Position numbers and translations under genes: made by a program. Below, in pieces: positions 16,571 through 26,220 of a DNA stretch of 45,780 nt. The notes below the pieces were generated by a model that saw nothing but the letters and a program-made list of their open reading frames with translations, did no database searches and was not told the DNA's origin. The stretch spans positions 1 through 45,780 of the forward strand of contig NZ_MVIF01000037.1 of the NCBI RefSeq assembly GCF_002086675.1. Reading direction: 5' to 3'. Position 1 is the first letter of the stretch. Every line of letters starts with the position of its first letter. This stretch comes from Mycobacterium persicum (GTDB lineage: Bacteria; Actinomycetota; Actinomycetes; Mycobacteriales; Mycobacteriaceae).

Positions 16571-16650
16571 CTGGCGCGCGCTCATCGCCCGCGGCGGGGC
16601 CGATGGGCCGAGGCTCTCTTCGCGCACTGGCGCGCGCTCATCGCCCGCGG
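16571..16650. repeat. 24-bp direct repeat at the 3' end of the DinB-like gene
   Basis: An identical 24-base sequence beginning CTGGCGCGCGCTCATC occurs at 16571-16594 and 16627-16650, period 56. The second copy contains the stop codon and last codons of the minus-strand gene ending at 16638. The first copy lies just past the Rv0030-like stop, so the gene's 3' tip appears duplicated in the short convergent intergenic space. Confidence 0.75.
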
Positions 16651-17411
16651 CCGGGAGGGCCGGCGAAGGCTTGAGCGATCGTCAACCACCGCTGCGCATC
16701 CTCCCCTACCGCGGCGACGTCGAGGGTGGCCAACGCCCGCCGCTGGGTGACCAGGAAACAGAAATCCTCGGCGGATCCGGTGACGCGCTGGGCGGCATCG
16801 GCCGGCCCCCAGGACCAGGTGTCTGCGTCCGGACCGCGCAACTCGACTCGGAAAGGCTCGGCCGGCGGGGTCAGGTTGTTGACGAAGAACGCGTAGTCCC
16901 GGGTGCGGACACCAAGATGCGCTATTGAGCGCAGCCGGTCGGTGGGGGGCCGACTGACTCCGAGTGCGTCGGCGACGTCGAGTCCGTGCGCCCAGGTCTC
17001 CATCAATCGCGCGGTAGCCATCGACGCCGCGCTCATCGGCGGCCCGAACCACGGTAGTTTGCGACCGTCGGCGACCTTCAGTAGCGCCTCGTGCAACCTG
17101 CCCCTGGTCATCCGCCAGTCGTCGAGCAGCTCGCCCGGCGGCCGGGCCGCGAGCTGTTCGGCGCCGTCGTCTACGAAGCCGGCAGGATCAGCAGCCGCCT
17201 GGGTCAGTATGTCGGCAAAGCCGGCGTCGTCGGTGACCGCGGTCAGCGCCACCCGATCTGTCCACAACAGGTGGCCGATCTGGTGCGCGATGGTCCAGCC
17301 CGGCGCCGGTGTCGGCTCGGCCCATCGCTGCGGCGGAAGAGGCGCCACCAGCGCGTCGAGGTCGTCGCTTTCGGCCCGCAGGTCAGCGACGATCGGACCC
17401 GGACCCGCCAT
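16638..17411 (-). CDS. DinB/mycothiol-dependent maleylpyruvate isomerase-like protein, Rv0036c-like
   Basis: 257 residues of the TIGR03084/MDMPI superfamily. The N-terminal four-helix DinB-like domain (about 5-160) carries the metal-site helix [16 protein letters not shown] (His residues near 43 and 47) and a third candidate ligand in [15 protein letters not shown]. The C-terminal part resembles the SCP2-like MDMPI C-domain. Family members use mycothiol in isomerase or S-transferase reactions; the substrate is not predictable. GGGGAGG precedes ATG 17411 and overlaps the end of the MFS gene 11 bases upstream, so the two form an operon as in M. tuberculosis (Rv0037c-Rv0036c). Confidence 0.88.
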   Translation of the reverse strand: MAGPGPIVADLRAESDDLDALVAPLPPQRWAEPTPAPGWTIAHQIGHLLWTDRVALTAVTDDAGFADILTQAAADPAGFVDDGAEQLAARPPGELLDDWRMTRGRLHEALLKVADGRKLPWFGPPMSAASMATARLMETWAHGLDVADALGVSRPPTDRLRSIAHLGVRTRDYAFFVNNLTPPAEPFRVELRGPDADTWSWGPADAAQRVTGSAEDFCFLVTQRRALATLDVAAVGEDAQRWLTIAQAFAGPPGRGR

Positions 17412-17422
17412 CAGTACCTCCC

Positions 17423-18733
17423 CTAGTCGCCGTTGACCGGCTGTCCCCGTCGGCCAACAATGCTGTGAACCACCAGCCCGGCCAAATAGATCACCGAGCC
17501 GAACAACACAAACGTGGGTGCGTGCCCGTCATCTGGAATCAACGCCGCGGCAACGGTAACCGAGGCGATGTAGGAGACCCAGAACAACGCATCCTGGACC
17601 GCGAACACGTGCCCGCGCAACGCGTCATCGACGTCGATCTGCATCGCGGAATCGGCACAGAGCTTGACCACCTGGCCGGCCACCCCCAGCAGGAACCCGC
17701 ATGCCACCATGATCGGGATCACCAGGCCGGCGCCGGCGATTTCGATTGTCGCGGCCGCGATCAGGGCGCCGTTGGCCGTCGCATAGCGCCCCCACCGCCG
17801 GATCAAGACCGGGGTCAACACGTTAGCCAGGAATGCCCCGAGACCCGTGGCAGCGAAGAACACCAGGGCAGTGCCGAACCCTACGACGTCCGCATCTTTC
17901 ATGTGGTGCACCAGCAGCAAGATCAACAGCGAGTTGATGCCGACCACCATCCGGTGTGCGGCCAGGCCGGACAGCGCAGCGGCAACCGTCGGTTGTTGCA
18001 CAACGGTACGCACGCCGTGCAGCCAGCCGGTGATCACCGCGTACACGACCGACCCATGAATCGCGCGCTTGGTGTCGTCCGGACCGAGTACCCGCGGGGC
18101 GAACCGCAGCGATAGCAGCAACGCAATCAGCACCGGAACAATGGCGGTGAAGACGACCACGGCGGCGCCGTGATCGCCGCCGCCGGCCAGCCACCGGGGC
18201 AACAGCATGAAGTTCGCGCCCAGGAAGGCCCCGACCGCCCCGGATGCGGTGGCCACCGAGTTCATCGTGACCACCTGCTCGCGTGGCACCACATGGGGCA
18301 ACGATGCCGATAAGCCCGATGCTACGAACCGGGCCAAACCATTGGCCAGTAACGCTCCGATCAGCAGCAAGAGATCGCCGCCGCGAAGCGCCAGGATCGC
18401 GCCAATCCCGGCGATGAAGGCCAACCGGCCGATGTTGGCGCCGACGAGCACCAGCCGCCGGTCCCAGCGATCCATCAGTGCGCCGGCGAACGGGCCCAGC
18501 AGTGAATACGGCAGAAACAACACCGCGAAAGCCCGTGCGATCGCCATCGGGTCGGCGGCCCGGTCGGGATTGAACAGCAGCGCTCCCGCGAGTCCCGCCT
18601 GGAAGAGACCGTCACCAAATTGACTCGCTATGCGAAGCTGCAGCAGTCGCCCGAAGTCGGGCAGCGCACGTATCGACCGCCACAGTGCGGCCGGTGCGCT
18701 GGCTTGCGTTTGGCTGCGAATCACAAAACCCAC
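17423..18733 (-). CDS. Major facilitator superfamily transporter, Rv0037c-like
   Basis: About 436 residues with roughly 12 membrane segments. An MFS loop 2-3 motif is readable ([25 protein letters not shown]), and the central loop carries [18 protein letters not shown]. Start choice: GTG 18733 or GTG 18724, both giving short hydrophilic leads to [30 protein letters not shown] use 18733, with low certainty. Substrate is unknown; related actinobacterial proteins are annotated as drug or macrolide exporters. It is transcribed away from the UPF0301 gene and leads into the DinB-like gene. Confidence 0.9.
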   Translation of the reverse strand: MGFVIRSQTQASAPAALWRSIRALPDFGRLLQLRIASQFGDGLFQAGLAGALLFNPDRAADPMAIARAFAVLFLPYSLLGPFAGALMDRWDRRLVLVGANIGRLAFIAGIGAILALRGGDLLLLIGALLANGLARFVASGLSASLPHVVPREQVVTMNSVATASGAVGAFLGANFMLLPRWLAGGGDHGAAVVVFTAIVPVLIALLLSLRFAPRVLGPDDTKRAIHGSVVYAVITGWLHGVRTVVQQPTVAAALSGLAAHRMVVGINSLLILLLVHHMKDADVVGFGTALVFFAATGLGAFLANVLTPVLIRRWGRYATANGALIAAATIEIAGAGLVIPIMVACGFLLGVAGQVVKLCADSAMQIDVDDALRGHVFAVQDALFWVSYIASVTVAAALIPDDGHAPTFVLFGSVIYLAGLVVHSIVGRRGQPVNGD

Positions 18734-18850
18734 TTCCACGATCGGGCGCAGGCAATGCTGGTTTCGCGCTGTGCCGACCCAATCACAGTACAAATATCTG
18801 GCGACCATGCTTGTTTGGCCCGGTGTTGCTTTGGTCAGTGCGATGATGGT

Positions 18851-19459
18851 GTGGTGGCGCCGCAGGATGATCCCGAGGACTACATGGCACCCGCCGCACA
18901 ACGTGTGCGAGCGGGTACTTTGCTGCTGGCCAACACCGATCTGTTGGAGCCGACCTTTCGGCGCAGCGTGATCTACATCGTCGAGCACAACGAGGGCGGC
19001 ACCCTGGGTGTGGTGCTCAACCGACCCAGCGAGACGGCGGTCTACAACGTCTTGCCGCAGTGGGCCAAACTCGCGGCCAAACCGAAGACGATGTTCATCG
19101 GGGGCCCGGTCAAGCGCGACGCCGCCCTGTGCCTGGCGGTACTGCGGGTCGGTGCGGATCCGGACGGGGCGCCAGGTCTACGCCATGTTGCGGGCCGCAT
19201 GGCGATGGTGGATCTGGACGCCGAACCCGACCTACTAGCACCGGTGGTAGAAGGTGTGCGGATCTTCGCCGGGTACTCGGGCTGGACTATCGGTCAGCTC
19301 GAGGGCGAAATCGAGCGTGATGACTGGATTGTGTTGTCGGCGTTGCCATCTGACGTCTTGGTTCCGCCCAGAGCCGACCTGTGGGGGCAGGTCTTGCGGC
19401 GGCAGCCGTTACCGCTTTCGCTGTTGGCCACCCATCCGATCGACCTCAGCCGCAACTAA
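18851..19459 (+). CDS. UPF0301 (YqgE/AlgH) family protein, Rv0038-like
   Basis: 202 residues from GTG 18851 (GTGGTGGCGCCG; the second GTG is also possible). YqgE/AlgH hallmarks: [44 protein letters not shown] (about 15-58), MFIGGPV (about 78-84) and the C-terminal [25 protein letters not shown] (about 137-162). Length and order match Rv0038. The biochemical role of the family is unknown; AlgH was first linked to alginate regulation in Pseudomonas. It diverges from the MFS gene with about 117 bases between starts. Confidence 0.92.
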   Translation: MVAPQDDPEDYMAPAAQRVRAGTLLLANTDLLEPTFRRSVIYIVEHNEGGTLGVVLNRPSETAVYNVLPQWAKLAAKPKTMFIGGPVKRDAALCLAVLRVGADPDGAPGLRHVAGRMAMVDLDAEPDLLAPVVEGVRIFAGYSGWTIGQLEGEIERDDWIVLSALPSDVLVPPRADLWGQVLRRQPLPLSLLATHPIDLSRN

Positions 19460-19535
19460 GACCACGCCACAGCTCGCTCCGCGGGTCCGGCCACGCGGAT
19501 GACGCGTCAGGAAAACCGACGGCGCACTGTCGAAT

Positions 19536-19886
19536 TCATCGGCAGGACAACGTGCAGGCGGCGCAATCGTCGCCGCAATCAGTCGACCTGGTTCGGGCTG
19601 CCTCCCGGCGCAGCGCGTAGCGGGCGCACTGCCATGAGCCGGTGGCCAGCGTGCCGAACGCGCCCGCCACGCAAACGGCCAGCACCACCAAAGCCGTTGG
19701 CGCAGCCGCCGCAAGTGCCACGACACCTCCGGCGGTCAGCATGACCGCGGCCGCCAACTGGGTAGGGGCCATGGCGCGCAGCGCCATCTGCGTCGGATCG
19801 GTGGTGCGGGTATGGGACAGCGACCAGACCCCGAAGACGGCGGAAGCCGCCGCCGCACACACGCACAGCACACCCGCGATCAGCAT
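19536..19886 (-). CDS. Small integral membrane protein, Rv0039c-like
   Basis: 116 residues with three hydrophobic segments (about 1-21, 41-62, 64-84) and a Cys-rich C-terminus (STDCGDDCAACTLSCR) with CX3C and CX2C spacings that could bind metal or form disulfides. No recognised domain. The start is supported by TATTGT (19893-19898) ending 6 bases before ATG 19886, a leaderless arrangement. It matches Rv0039c in position and length. It converges with the UPF0301 gene across 76 bases. Confidence 0.82.
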   Translation of the reverse strand: MLIAGVLCVCAAAASAVFGVWSLSHTRTTDPTQMALRAMAPTQLAAAVMLTAGGVVALAAAAPTALVVLAVCVAGAFGTLATGSWQCARYALRREAARTRSTDCGDDCAACTLSCR

Positions 19887-19951
19887 GGACTCACAATACG
19901 AGTTCGCCGGTGGGTCCGCCCGACCCGATCCGCCCAGCGGGGCTCCAGGAC

Positions 19952-21010
19952 TCAGTGCGACGGGACGGGTGTGAGGGTGACCAGCGGCGGCAGCGTGGTT
20001 ATTACCCCGGGCAGCGACGGTGATGCCGGGTTGACGTGCGGCGCCGTCGCCTGCGGGGCTGGGGCTGCCACTGGAGCCGAATGCGTCGCCTGCGCGGGAG
20101 CCTGGGGAGCGGGCGCGAAGGCCTGCGCGGGAGCTTGGGGAGCGGGCGCAGTCGCTGCTCCCCCTTGGGCGGGCGCCTGACCGACCGTCCCGGGGGCCGT
20201 CACCCGGAAACCGTTGACGATGGCGTCCGTGGCAGGTGCATCGGCGATCGCCTGCGAGGCCGCGGTGGTCACCGACAACGACACCAGGTACTTGTCAGCC
20301 CCCGAACTGGCAAGGACATGGCGGCGCGAGGTATTCAGCGTCATGTCGTTCTCGCGGTACGTGCCCTCAATGATCGACGACGGGAAGCCGCTGAAGTCGG
20401 CCATGGATGAGTTGGTCGTCCGCCACGCCAGCAGCTTCTGACTGTCGACGAAACCGTGCGTGATGGCCTCCGCCGGGTCGAAGTCGCCGACCAGCTTGTA
20501 GACCACTACCTGCGCGTTGGACGTGTAGACGCTGTTACCGCCGACCCGGTCGGCGATCACCAGGAAGGCGTCGGGCACGTTGGGGTCGGGTACCGGAGTC
20601 CATCGAGGCGGCATCGGCAGGGTGACGTCGAGCGCCTTGAACCCCTGCGACCGCTGCGGCTCGAACCTGACCCCCTTGCTCAGGAGGAACTCTCGTAAGG
20701 TCCCGGCTACGGCGGGCGTGACCGCCGGCGGCGTCGGCGCCACCGCCGCCGGGGGTAGCGCCGACACCACGGGCGCGGGCGCCGGCGCCTGCGCGGGAAC
20801 CGGGGCGAATCTGTTGCCGACACCGCCGGGAACCGCGGTGAGGTTCTGGACGGGCGGCGCCGCCGGTTGCACCGGAACCGGCGCGGGGAGCGGCGGTTGG
20901 GGATACAGCGGTTCGGCCGATGCCTTCCCGCCCGCGACGAGTACGACGCCGACGAAACCGGCAGCCATGCCCCCAGCGACGACCCGCCAGGTACGCGCGA
21001 TGTGGATCAT
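19952..21010 (-). CDS. mtc28: Proline-rich secreted antigen Mtc28 (LpqN/Mtc28 family)
   Basis: 352 residues. A signal peptide is clear ([30 protein letters not shown], cleavage near ASA-EP about residue 33). A Pro/Ala-rich stretch (35-100) leads to a folded domain (about 100-270): [37 protein letters not shown] ... [15 protein letters not shown], the LpqN/Mtc28 family. The tail is Pro/Ala/Gln-rich. It contains a 29-base DNA repeat at 20088-20116 and 20121-20149 with one mismatch, encoding [10 protein letters not shown] units. Longer than I recall for the M. tuberculosis 28-kDa antigen (310 residues), from the repeated tail. Exported to the envelope; function unknown. Confidence 0.93.
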   Translation of the reverse strand: MIHIARTWRVVAGGMAAGFVGVVLVAGGKASAEPLYPQPPLPAPVPVQPAAPPVQNLTAVPGGVGNRFAPVPAQAPAPAPVVSALPPAAVAPTPPAVTPAVAGTLREFLLSKGVRFEPQRSQGFKALDVTLPMPPRWTPVPDPNVPDAFLVIADRVGGNSVYTSNAQVVVYKLVGDFDPAEAITHGFVDSQKLLAWRTTNSSMADFSGFPSSIIEGTYRENDMTLNTSRRHVLASSGADKYLVSLSVTTAASQAIADAPATDAIVNGFRVTAPGTVGQAPAQGGAATAPAPQAPAQAFAPAPQAPAQATHSAPVAAPAPQATAPHVNPASPSLPGVITTLPPLVTLTPVPSH

Positions 21011-21192
21011 GTGCGTCGGTCCCTCCGAACTATGCGGGCGTCAATGCCCGTCATCGAGCTGAATTTAACGAACTCTTAGAGGCGCCAATAGTGCCGAAAT
21101 CGAGCTGGGATGAACCTCTGACCGGTGTGCAATGCAACCGAGACCAACCCGTGGCCGGCGGCTTGGCCACCGACCTGCAAGGGGCGTCCTTA

Positions 21193-21205
21193 TACCCTGT
21201 TGGGC
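21193..21205 (+). promoter_or_regulatory. -10 element for leaderless leuS transcript
   Basis: TACCCT (21193-21198) ends 7 bases before GTG 21206. No Shine-Dalgarno sequence is present in between, so the mRNA probably begins at the start codon. Confidence 0.5.
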
Positions 21206-24133
21206 GTGACCGAATCGCCGACCACGACGCCGGGCAGCGCCTCCGGTGGCACGTCCAGTGTCAGGGACGCGGAATCCGACGCCCCGCGGTACCGCTACAC
21301 CGCAGAGCTGGCGGCGGGGCTTGAGCGGACCTGGCAGGACAGCTGGGCTCGCCAGGGGACGTTCAACGTGCCCAACCCGGTCGGGTCGTTGGCTCCCGCG
21401 GACGGTTCGCCGGTACCCGCGGACAAGCTCTTCGTCCAGGACATGTTTCCCTATCCGTCCGGCGAGGGATTGCACGTCGGACATCCGTTGGGCTACATCG
21501 CGACCGATGTCTTCGCTCGGTACCACCGGATGAAGGGCCACAACGTACTGCACGCATTGGGGTTCGACTCCTTCGGGTTGCCCGCGGAGCAGTACGCCGT
21601 GCAAACCGGCACGCACCCGCGTACCCGGACCGAGGCCAACATCGTGAACTTCCGCCGGCAGCTGGGCAGGCTGGGTCTGGGTCACGACAGCCGCCGCAGC
21701 TTTTCGACCACCGACGTCGAGTTCTACAAGTGGACACAGTGGATTTTTCTGCAGATCTACAACGCGTGGTTTGACACCGCAGCCAACAAGGCTCGTCCGA
21801 TTACCGAGCTGCGTACCGAATTCGATTCCGGCGCAAGAACTCTCGACGATGGGCGGCAGTGGGCCAGGTTGTCGGCGGGGCAGCGGGCCGACGTGATCGA
21901 CAGCTATCGACTGGTTTACCGGGCCGATTCGATGGTGAACTGGTGTCCGGGGCTGGGCACGGTACTGGCCAACGAGGAGGTCACCGCCGACGGCCGCAGC
22001 GACCGGGGCAACTTCCCGGTGTTCCGCAAGCGGCTGCGGCAATGGATGATGCGCATCACCGCCTACGCCGACCGGCTGCTCGAAGACCTCGACGTGCTGG
22101 ACTGGCCGGAGCAAGTCAAGACCATGCAGCGCAACTGGATTGGTCGCTCGACCGGAGCCGTGGCGCTGTTTTCGGCGACTATCGCGACGGGTGACCGGAT
22201 CGGTTCGCGAGTCGACATCGAGGTGTTCACCACCCGGCCCGACACCTTGTTCGGCGCCACCTACCTGGTGCTGGCGCCCGAGCATGAGCTGGTCGACGAA
22301 CTGGTCGTGCCCGCCTGGCCCGCCGGCGTCAACCCCTCGTGGACCTACGGCGCCGCCACACCGGCCGAGGCCGTCGCCGCGTACCGTGATGCGATCGCGG
22401 CCAAGTCGGACCTGGAGCGTCAGGAAAGCCGGGAGAAGACCGGCGTCTTTCTGGGAAGCTATGCGATCAACCCGGCCAACGGCGAACCGGTGCCGATCTT
22501 CATCGCCGACTATGTGCTGGCCGGCTACGGCACCGGGGCGATCATGGCGGTCCCGGGCCACGATCAGCGGGACTGGGACTTCGCCCGGGCGTTCGGCCTG
22601 CCGGTCGTGGAAGTCATTGGCGGTGGCAACATTTCGGAGGCCGCATACACCGGAGACGGTGTCTTGGTGAACTCGGGTCACCTCGACGGGATGGACGTCG
22701 CGGAAGCCAAGCAGGCTATCACCGCGCGGCTGGAGTCCGAGGCACGTGGCCGGGCCCGAATTGAATTCAAGTTGCGGGACTGGCTTTTCGCGCGGCAACG
22801 CTATTGGGGTGAGCCGTTCCCGATCGTCTACGACAGCGACGGACGTCCGCATGCGCTCGATGACGCCGCGCTGCCGGTCGAATTGCCAGAGGTGGCCGAC
22901 CATTCACCGGTGCTGTTCGATCCCGACGACGCCGACAGCGAGCCGTCGCCGCCACTGGCCAAGGCGACCGAGTGGGTCCACGTGGAACTGGATCTCGGCG
23001 ACGGCCTCAAGCGGTACAGTCGTGACACCAACGTGATGCCGCAATGGGCCGGCAGCTCCTGGTACGAGCTCCGCTACACCGATCCGCATAACTCGGAGCG
23101 GTTCTGCGCCAGGGAAAATGAGGCGTACTGGATGGGCCCGCGGCCGGCCGAACACGGTCCGCAGGACCCCGGCGGCGTCGACTTGTACGTCGGTGGCGCC
23201 GAGCACGCGGTGCTGCATCTGCTGTATTCGCGGTTCTGGCACAAGGTCTTGTACGACCTGGGTCACGTGAGCTCACGGGAGCCCTATCGCAAGCTCATCA
23301 ACCAGGGCTACATTCAGGCGTTCGCCTACACCGACGCACGCGGATCCTACGTGCCGGCAGATCAAGTGATCGAACGCGACGGGCGCTTTTTCTACCCTGA
23401 TTCCGGCGGCGAGATCGAGGTCTTCCAGGAATTCGGCAAAATCGGTAAGAGCCTGAAGAATTCGATATCGCCCGACGAGATCTGCGACGCGTACGGCGCC
23501 GACACGTTGCGGGTGTACGAGATGTCGATGGGCCCGCTGGAGGCGTCGCGTCCGTGGGCCACCAAGGATGTCGTCGGAGCTCACCGCTTTCTACAACGGG
23601 TGTGGCGGCTGGTGGTCGAGGAGGACACCGGCGAGACGCGGGTGGTCGACGGGACCGATTTGGGCACCGACACGCTGCGGGCACTGCACCGCACGATCGC
23701 GGGTGTGTCCGAAGACTATGCGGCACTTCGTAATAACACCGCGGCCGCCAAACTCATCGAATACACCAATCACCTCACCAAGGAGCATCGTGATGCGGTG
23801 CCTCGCACGGCGGTCGAGCCATTGGTGTTGATGCTGGCTCCGCTGGCTCCGCATCTGGCTGAGGAGCTCTGGTTGCGGCTGGGCCACACCGTCTCGTTGG
23901 CGCACGGCCCTTTCCCCGAGGCAGATCCGGCCTACCTTGTCGACGAGACCGTCGAATACCCGGTGCAGGTCAACGGAAAAGTGCGTGGCCGGATCGTGGT
24001 GGCCGCCGAGGCGGACGACGAGGCGGTCCAAGCCGCCGCGCTGGCCGACGAGAAGGTGCGGGCGTTCCTGGCGGGTGCCACGCCCCGCAAGGTCATTGTG
24101 GTTCCGGGCCGGCTGATCAACCTGGTGGTCTAG
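21206..24133 (+). CDS. leuS: Leucyl-tRNA synthetase
   Basis: 975 residues from GTG 21206 ([10 protein letters not shown]). Class I synthetase charging tRNA-Leu. The ATP-binding HIGH motif is HVGH (90-93, in [17 protein letters not shown]) and KMSKS appears as KIGKS (745-749). The CP1 editing domain is present ([20 protein letters not shown] and [19 protein letters not shown], with the editing Asp in HDQRD). The C-terminal end [17 protein letters not shown] is typical. An in-frame upstream extension to 21125 is rejected because it crosses the -10 element. Matches Rv0041. Diverges from mtc28 across 195 bases. Confidence 0.98.
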   Translation: MTESPTTTPGSASGGTSSVRDAESDAPRYRYTAELAAGLERTWQDSWARQGTFNVPNPVGSLAPADGSPVPADKLFVQDMFPYPSGEGLHVGHPLGYIATDVFARYHRMKGHNVLHALGFDSFGLPAEQYAVQTGTHPRTRTEANIVNFRRQLGRLGLGHDSRRSFSTTDVEFYKWTQWIFLQIYNAWFDTAANKARPITELRTEFDSGARTLDDGRQWARLSAGQRADVIDSYRLVYRADSMVNWCPGLGTVLANEEVTADGRSDRGNFPVFRKRLRQWMMRITAYADRLLEDLDVLDWPEQVKTMQRNWIGRSTGAVALFSATIATGDRIGSRVDIEVFTTRPDTLFGATYLVLAPEHELVDELVVPAWPAGVNPSWTYGAATPAEAVAAYRDAIAAKSDLERQESREKTGVFLGSYAINPANGEPVPIFIADYVLAGYGTGAIMAVPGHDQRDWDFARAFGLPVVEVIGGGNISEAAYTGDGVLVNSGHLDGMDVAEAKQAITARLESEARGRARIEFKLRDWLFARQRYWGEPFPIVYDSDGRPHALDDAALPVELPEVADHSPVLFDPDDADSEPSPPLAKATEWVHVELDLGDGLKRYSRDTNVMPQWAGSSWYELRYTDPHNSERFCARENEAYWMGPRPAEHGPQDPGGVDLYVGGAEHAVLHLLYSRFWHKVLYDLGHVSSREPYRKLINQGYIQAFAYTDARGSYVPADQVIERDGRFFYPDSGGEIEVFQEFGKIGKSLKNSISPDEICDAYGADTLRVYEMSMGPLEASRPWATKDVVGAHRFLQRVWRLVVEEDTGETRVVDGTDLGTDTLRALHRTIAGVSEDYAALRNNTAAAKLIEYTNHLTKEHRDAVPRTAVEPLVLMLAPLAPHLAEELWLRLGHTVSLAHGPFPEADPAYLVDETVEYPVQVNGKVRGRIVVAAEADDEAVQAAALADEKVRAFLAGATPRKVIVVPGRLINLVV

Positions 24134-24203
24134 ATCCCCGCGCCGAATGTGAATTGGTCGACGCGACACGCCGAAAATCCGTCGTGCAATGCACGCTCGG
24201 CGG

Positions 24204-24229
24204 CCCGCTACAGCTAGAGCGCTAGCGGG
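24204..24229. terminator. Bidirectional stem-loop between leuS and the SDR gene
   Basis: CCCGCTA (24204-24210) and TAGCGGG (24223-24229) form a 7-bp stem with a 12-nt loop that covers the SDR stop codon and lies 70 bases after leuS. A second small palindrome GTGCA-A-TGCAC lies at 24184-24194. Position between convergent genes suggests termination of both. Confidence 0.5.
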
Positions 24230-24887
24230 GCCGGACGACCACCTCGTGGACGTGACCATCGGCCGGGGTGGCTATCACGTTTGCGACCACCGCGGCGACG
24301 GTTTCGGCCCGCAGGAACCTGGCGGGATCGTAGTTGCCGCCTTCGAACTCGACAAGTTCGCGCTGCATCTCGGTGTCGGTGCGGCCCGGGAAGATCGTCG
24401 TCACCCGCAGGCCGGGTTCGTCGGCGCGTAGTGAGTCCGCGAAGGCCCGCAAGGCGAACTTGCTGGCCGAGTAAGACGCCATGCCCGGCGAAACATTGCG
24501 CCCGGCACCGGAATTGATGAACACCACCTGGCCGTGGGCGTGCCGCAGCGCCGGTAACAGTGCCAGTGTGAGTGCCACCGGGCCAAAGACGTTGACGTCG
24601 AAGGTGGCACGCCACTCGTCGACGTGCGAATCGCCGACGTGGCCGGGGATGGATAGTCCGGCGTTGTGCACCAGCACGTCGAGTTCGTCGACCACTTCGC
24701 AGCTGGCCTCGATCGTGCCGGCATCGGCCAGGTCGAGTGGAAAAGTGGTGGCGCCCAACCGTTCCGCGACAGCGTCGAGACACTCGGAGGGCCGACCGGC
24801 CAGCAGCAGGGTGTGTGTCGGCGCCAAGGCGGTGGCAATCGCCGAACCGATGCCGCGGCTGGCGCCGGTGATGAGTGCGGTGGGCAT
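24222..24887 (-). CDS. Short-chain dehydrogenase/reductase
   Basis: 221 residues from ATG 24887 (MPTALITGASRGIGSAIA); an upstream GTG/ATG at 24905 is less natural because the beta-1 strand starts at Pro2. Classical SDR motifs are present: the cofactor loop TGASRGIG (7-14), NAG (LVHNAGLS), the active-site Ser in FINSGAG and YSASK (Tyr/Lys). An oxidoreductase using NAD(P)(H); substrate unknown. It ends in a stem-loop facing leuS and lies 40 bases downstream of the MarR gene on the same strand, so they may share a transcript. I do not recall an SDR between Rv0041 and Rv0042c in H37Rv. Confidence 0.9.
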   Translation of the reverse strand: MPTALITGASRGIGSAIATALAPTHTLLLAGRPSECLDAVAERLGATTFPLDLADAGTIEASCEVVDELDVLVHNAGLSIPGHVGDSHVDEWRATFDVNVFGPVALTLALLPALRHAHGQVVFINSGAGRNVSPGMASYSASKFALRAFADSLRADEPGLRVTTIFPGRTDTEMQRELVEFEGGNYDPARFLRAETVAAVVANVIATPADGHVHEVVVRPR

Positions 24888-24927
24888 GGCTGCAGCGGTT
24901 ACCAATCAGCTTGCCGGTCGGTTGCTT

Positions 24928-25425
24928 TCACGCCTGTTCACGGGCATCGCCGGCGGCGGCATTGGCCGGCTCACCGCTGGCCAGGCGTTCCAGCGGCGCC
25001 AGCGCTTTCATCAACGTGTCGAGGTCCGAGTGGGGGAGCTGGCTGAGCATCGCGGCAAGGGCGGCATGCCGGTTGGCCAGCGACTCGGCATGCACCGCCC
25101 GCCCCTGCGGCGTGATGTCGACCAGCACCGCCCGCAGATCGGACGGGTCGCGGGAGCGCTTCACCAGCCCAATCTTTTCCAGCCGGCGGATAGCCACGGT
25201 GGTGGTCGGGGTCCGCACCCGTTCGTGTGCGGCCAGGTCAGTCATCCTGATCGGACCGCGATCGAGCAACGTGACCAGAATCGACAGCTGCGCCAGCGTC
25301 AACTCCCCGGCGACCGCGCCATTGGGATCCCCGCGGCGCAAGATCGAGAACAACTTGGACAGTGCGCGGTGCAGGCCCTCCGCCAATTCCGTCACCTCAG
25401 GTGCGGTGGATCCGCTGTCCGCCAT
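24928..25425 (-). CDS. MarR-family transcription regulator, Rv0042c-like
   Basis: 165 residues with the winged helix of MarR proteins (about 40-110): LTLAQLSILVTLLDRGPIRMTDLAAHERVRTPTTTVAIRRLEKIGLVKRSRDPSDLRAVLVDITPQGR, including the DxR wing motif. Terminal helices form the dimer interface. TAGACT (25434-25439) lies 8 bases before ATG 25425, so the mRNA has little or no leader. It probably controls itself and the SDR 40 bases downstream, or the ABC importer upstream. The ligand is unknown. The position matches Rv0042c. Confidence 0.9.
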   Translation of the reverse strand: MADSGSTAPEVTELAEGLHRALSKLFSILRRGDPNGAVAGELTLAQLSILVTLLDRGPIRMTDLAAHERVRTPTTTVAIRRLEKIGLVKRSRDPSDLRAVLVDITPQGRAVHAESLANRHAALAAMLSQLPHSDLDTLMKALAPLERLASGEPANAAAGDAREQA

Positions 25426-25473
25426 AAGTCGGCAGTCTAACCCGACATCGCGGTAGCTGACTGCCAGCGGTGC

Positions 25474-26220
25474 CTAAAGCACCTGGGCCAGGAACCGCTG
25501 CAGTCGATCGGTCTGTGCGGCCTCGAAGATCTGCTCCGGGGGACCGGCTTCCACGACCTTGCCGTGATCCATGAAGACGACCGCATCCGATGTCGAGCGG
25601 GCGAAGCCCATTTCGTGGGTGACGACCACCATTGTCATTCCGTCGGCGCCGAGGTCGGCAATCAGTCCCAGGATGTCCTTGACCATTTCGGGATCCAGCG
25701 CAGAGGTCGCTTCGTCGAAGAACATCACCTGCGGGGCCATGGCCAGTGCGCGCGAAATCGCAACACGTTGCTGTTGGCCGCCCGATAGCATGCCGGGACG
25801 CGCAGCGGCCTTGTGTTTCAGGCCAACTCGCTCCAAGTGGCGCAGCGCCAGGTCCCTCGCCGCACCGGCGGACAGCCCGCGCAGCTTGCGCGGCGCCAGA
25901 GCCACGTTGTCGAGCACGCTGCGATGCGGGAACAGGTTGAAATGCTGGAACACCATGCCGATGCGCTGGCGCAGTTCGTTGGGGTTGTCCCGCAACACCG
26001 ATCGTCCATCGAGGAGGATGTCGCCGCTGTCCGGCTCGTGCAATCGGTTGAGGGTGCGAAGCAACGTCGACTTGCCGGAGCCCGACGGGCCGATCACCGC
26101 CGCGGTGGTGCCCGCCGGTACGTCGATATCAACACCGCGCAGCACCGCGTTACCGCCCAACGTCTGATGAATATCCTTGGCAACCAACGAAACCGGCGAA
26201 CGGCGCGCCTCGCTGGTCAC
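25474..26220 (-). CDS. Polar amino-acid ABC transporter ATPase (GlnQ-like)
   Basis: 248 residues, a complete nucleotide-binding domain: Walker A GPSGSGKST (about 39-47), Q-loop VFQHFNLFPH, signature LSGGQQQR, Walker B VMFFDEATSALDPE and switch His in VVTHEMGF. The FNLFPH and THEMGFA segments are typical of the glutamine/histidine subfamily. It energises the permease made by the gene just upstream; GTG 26220 overlaps that gene's stop as GTGA, so the subunits are translationally coupled. Not at this position in H37Rv as I remember it. Confidence 0.94.
   Translation of the reverse strand: MTSEARRSPVSLVAKDIHQTLGGNAVLRGVDIDVPAGTTAAVIGPSGSGKSTLLRTLNRLHEPDSGDILLDGRSVLRDNPNELRQRIGMVFQHFNLFPHRSVLDNVALAPRKLRGLSAGAARDLALRHLERVGLKHKAAARPGMLSGGQQQRVAISRALAMAPQVMFFDEATSALDPEMVKDILGLIADLGADGMTMVVVTHEMGFARSTSDAVVFMDHGKVVEAGPPEQIFEAAQTDRLQRFLAQVL

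Noticed and set aside
17309..18115. 268-codon plus-strand frame opposite the MFS gene
   Set aside because: His/Arg/Gln-rich translation typical of antisense to a membrane protein; the minus frame has membrane segments and MFS motifs.
21065..22903. 612-codon minus-strand frame opposite leuS
   Set aside because: Antisense of a highly conserved synthetase; no recognisable domain in the minus frame.
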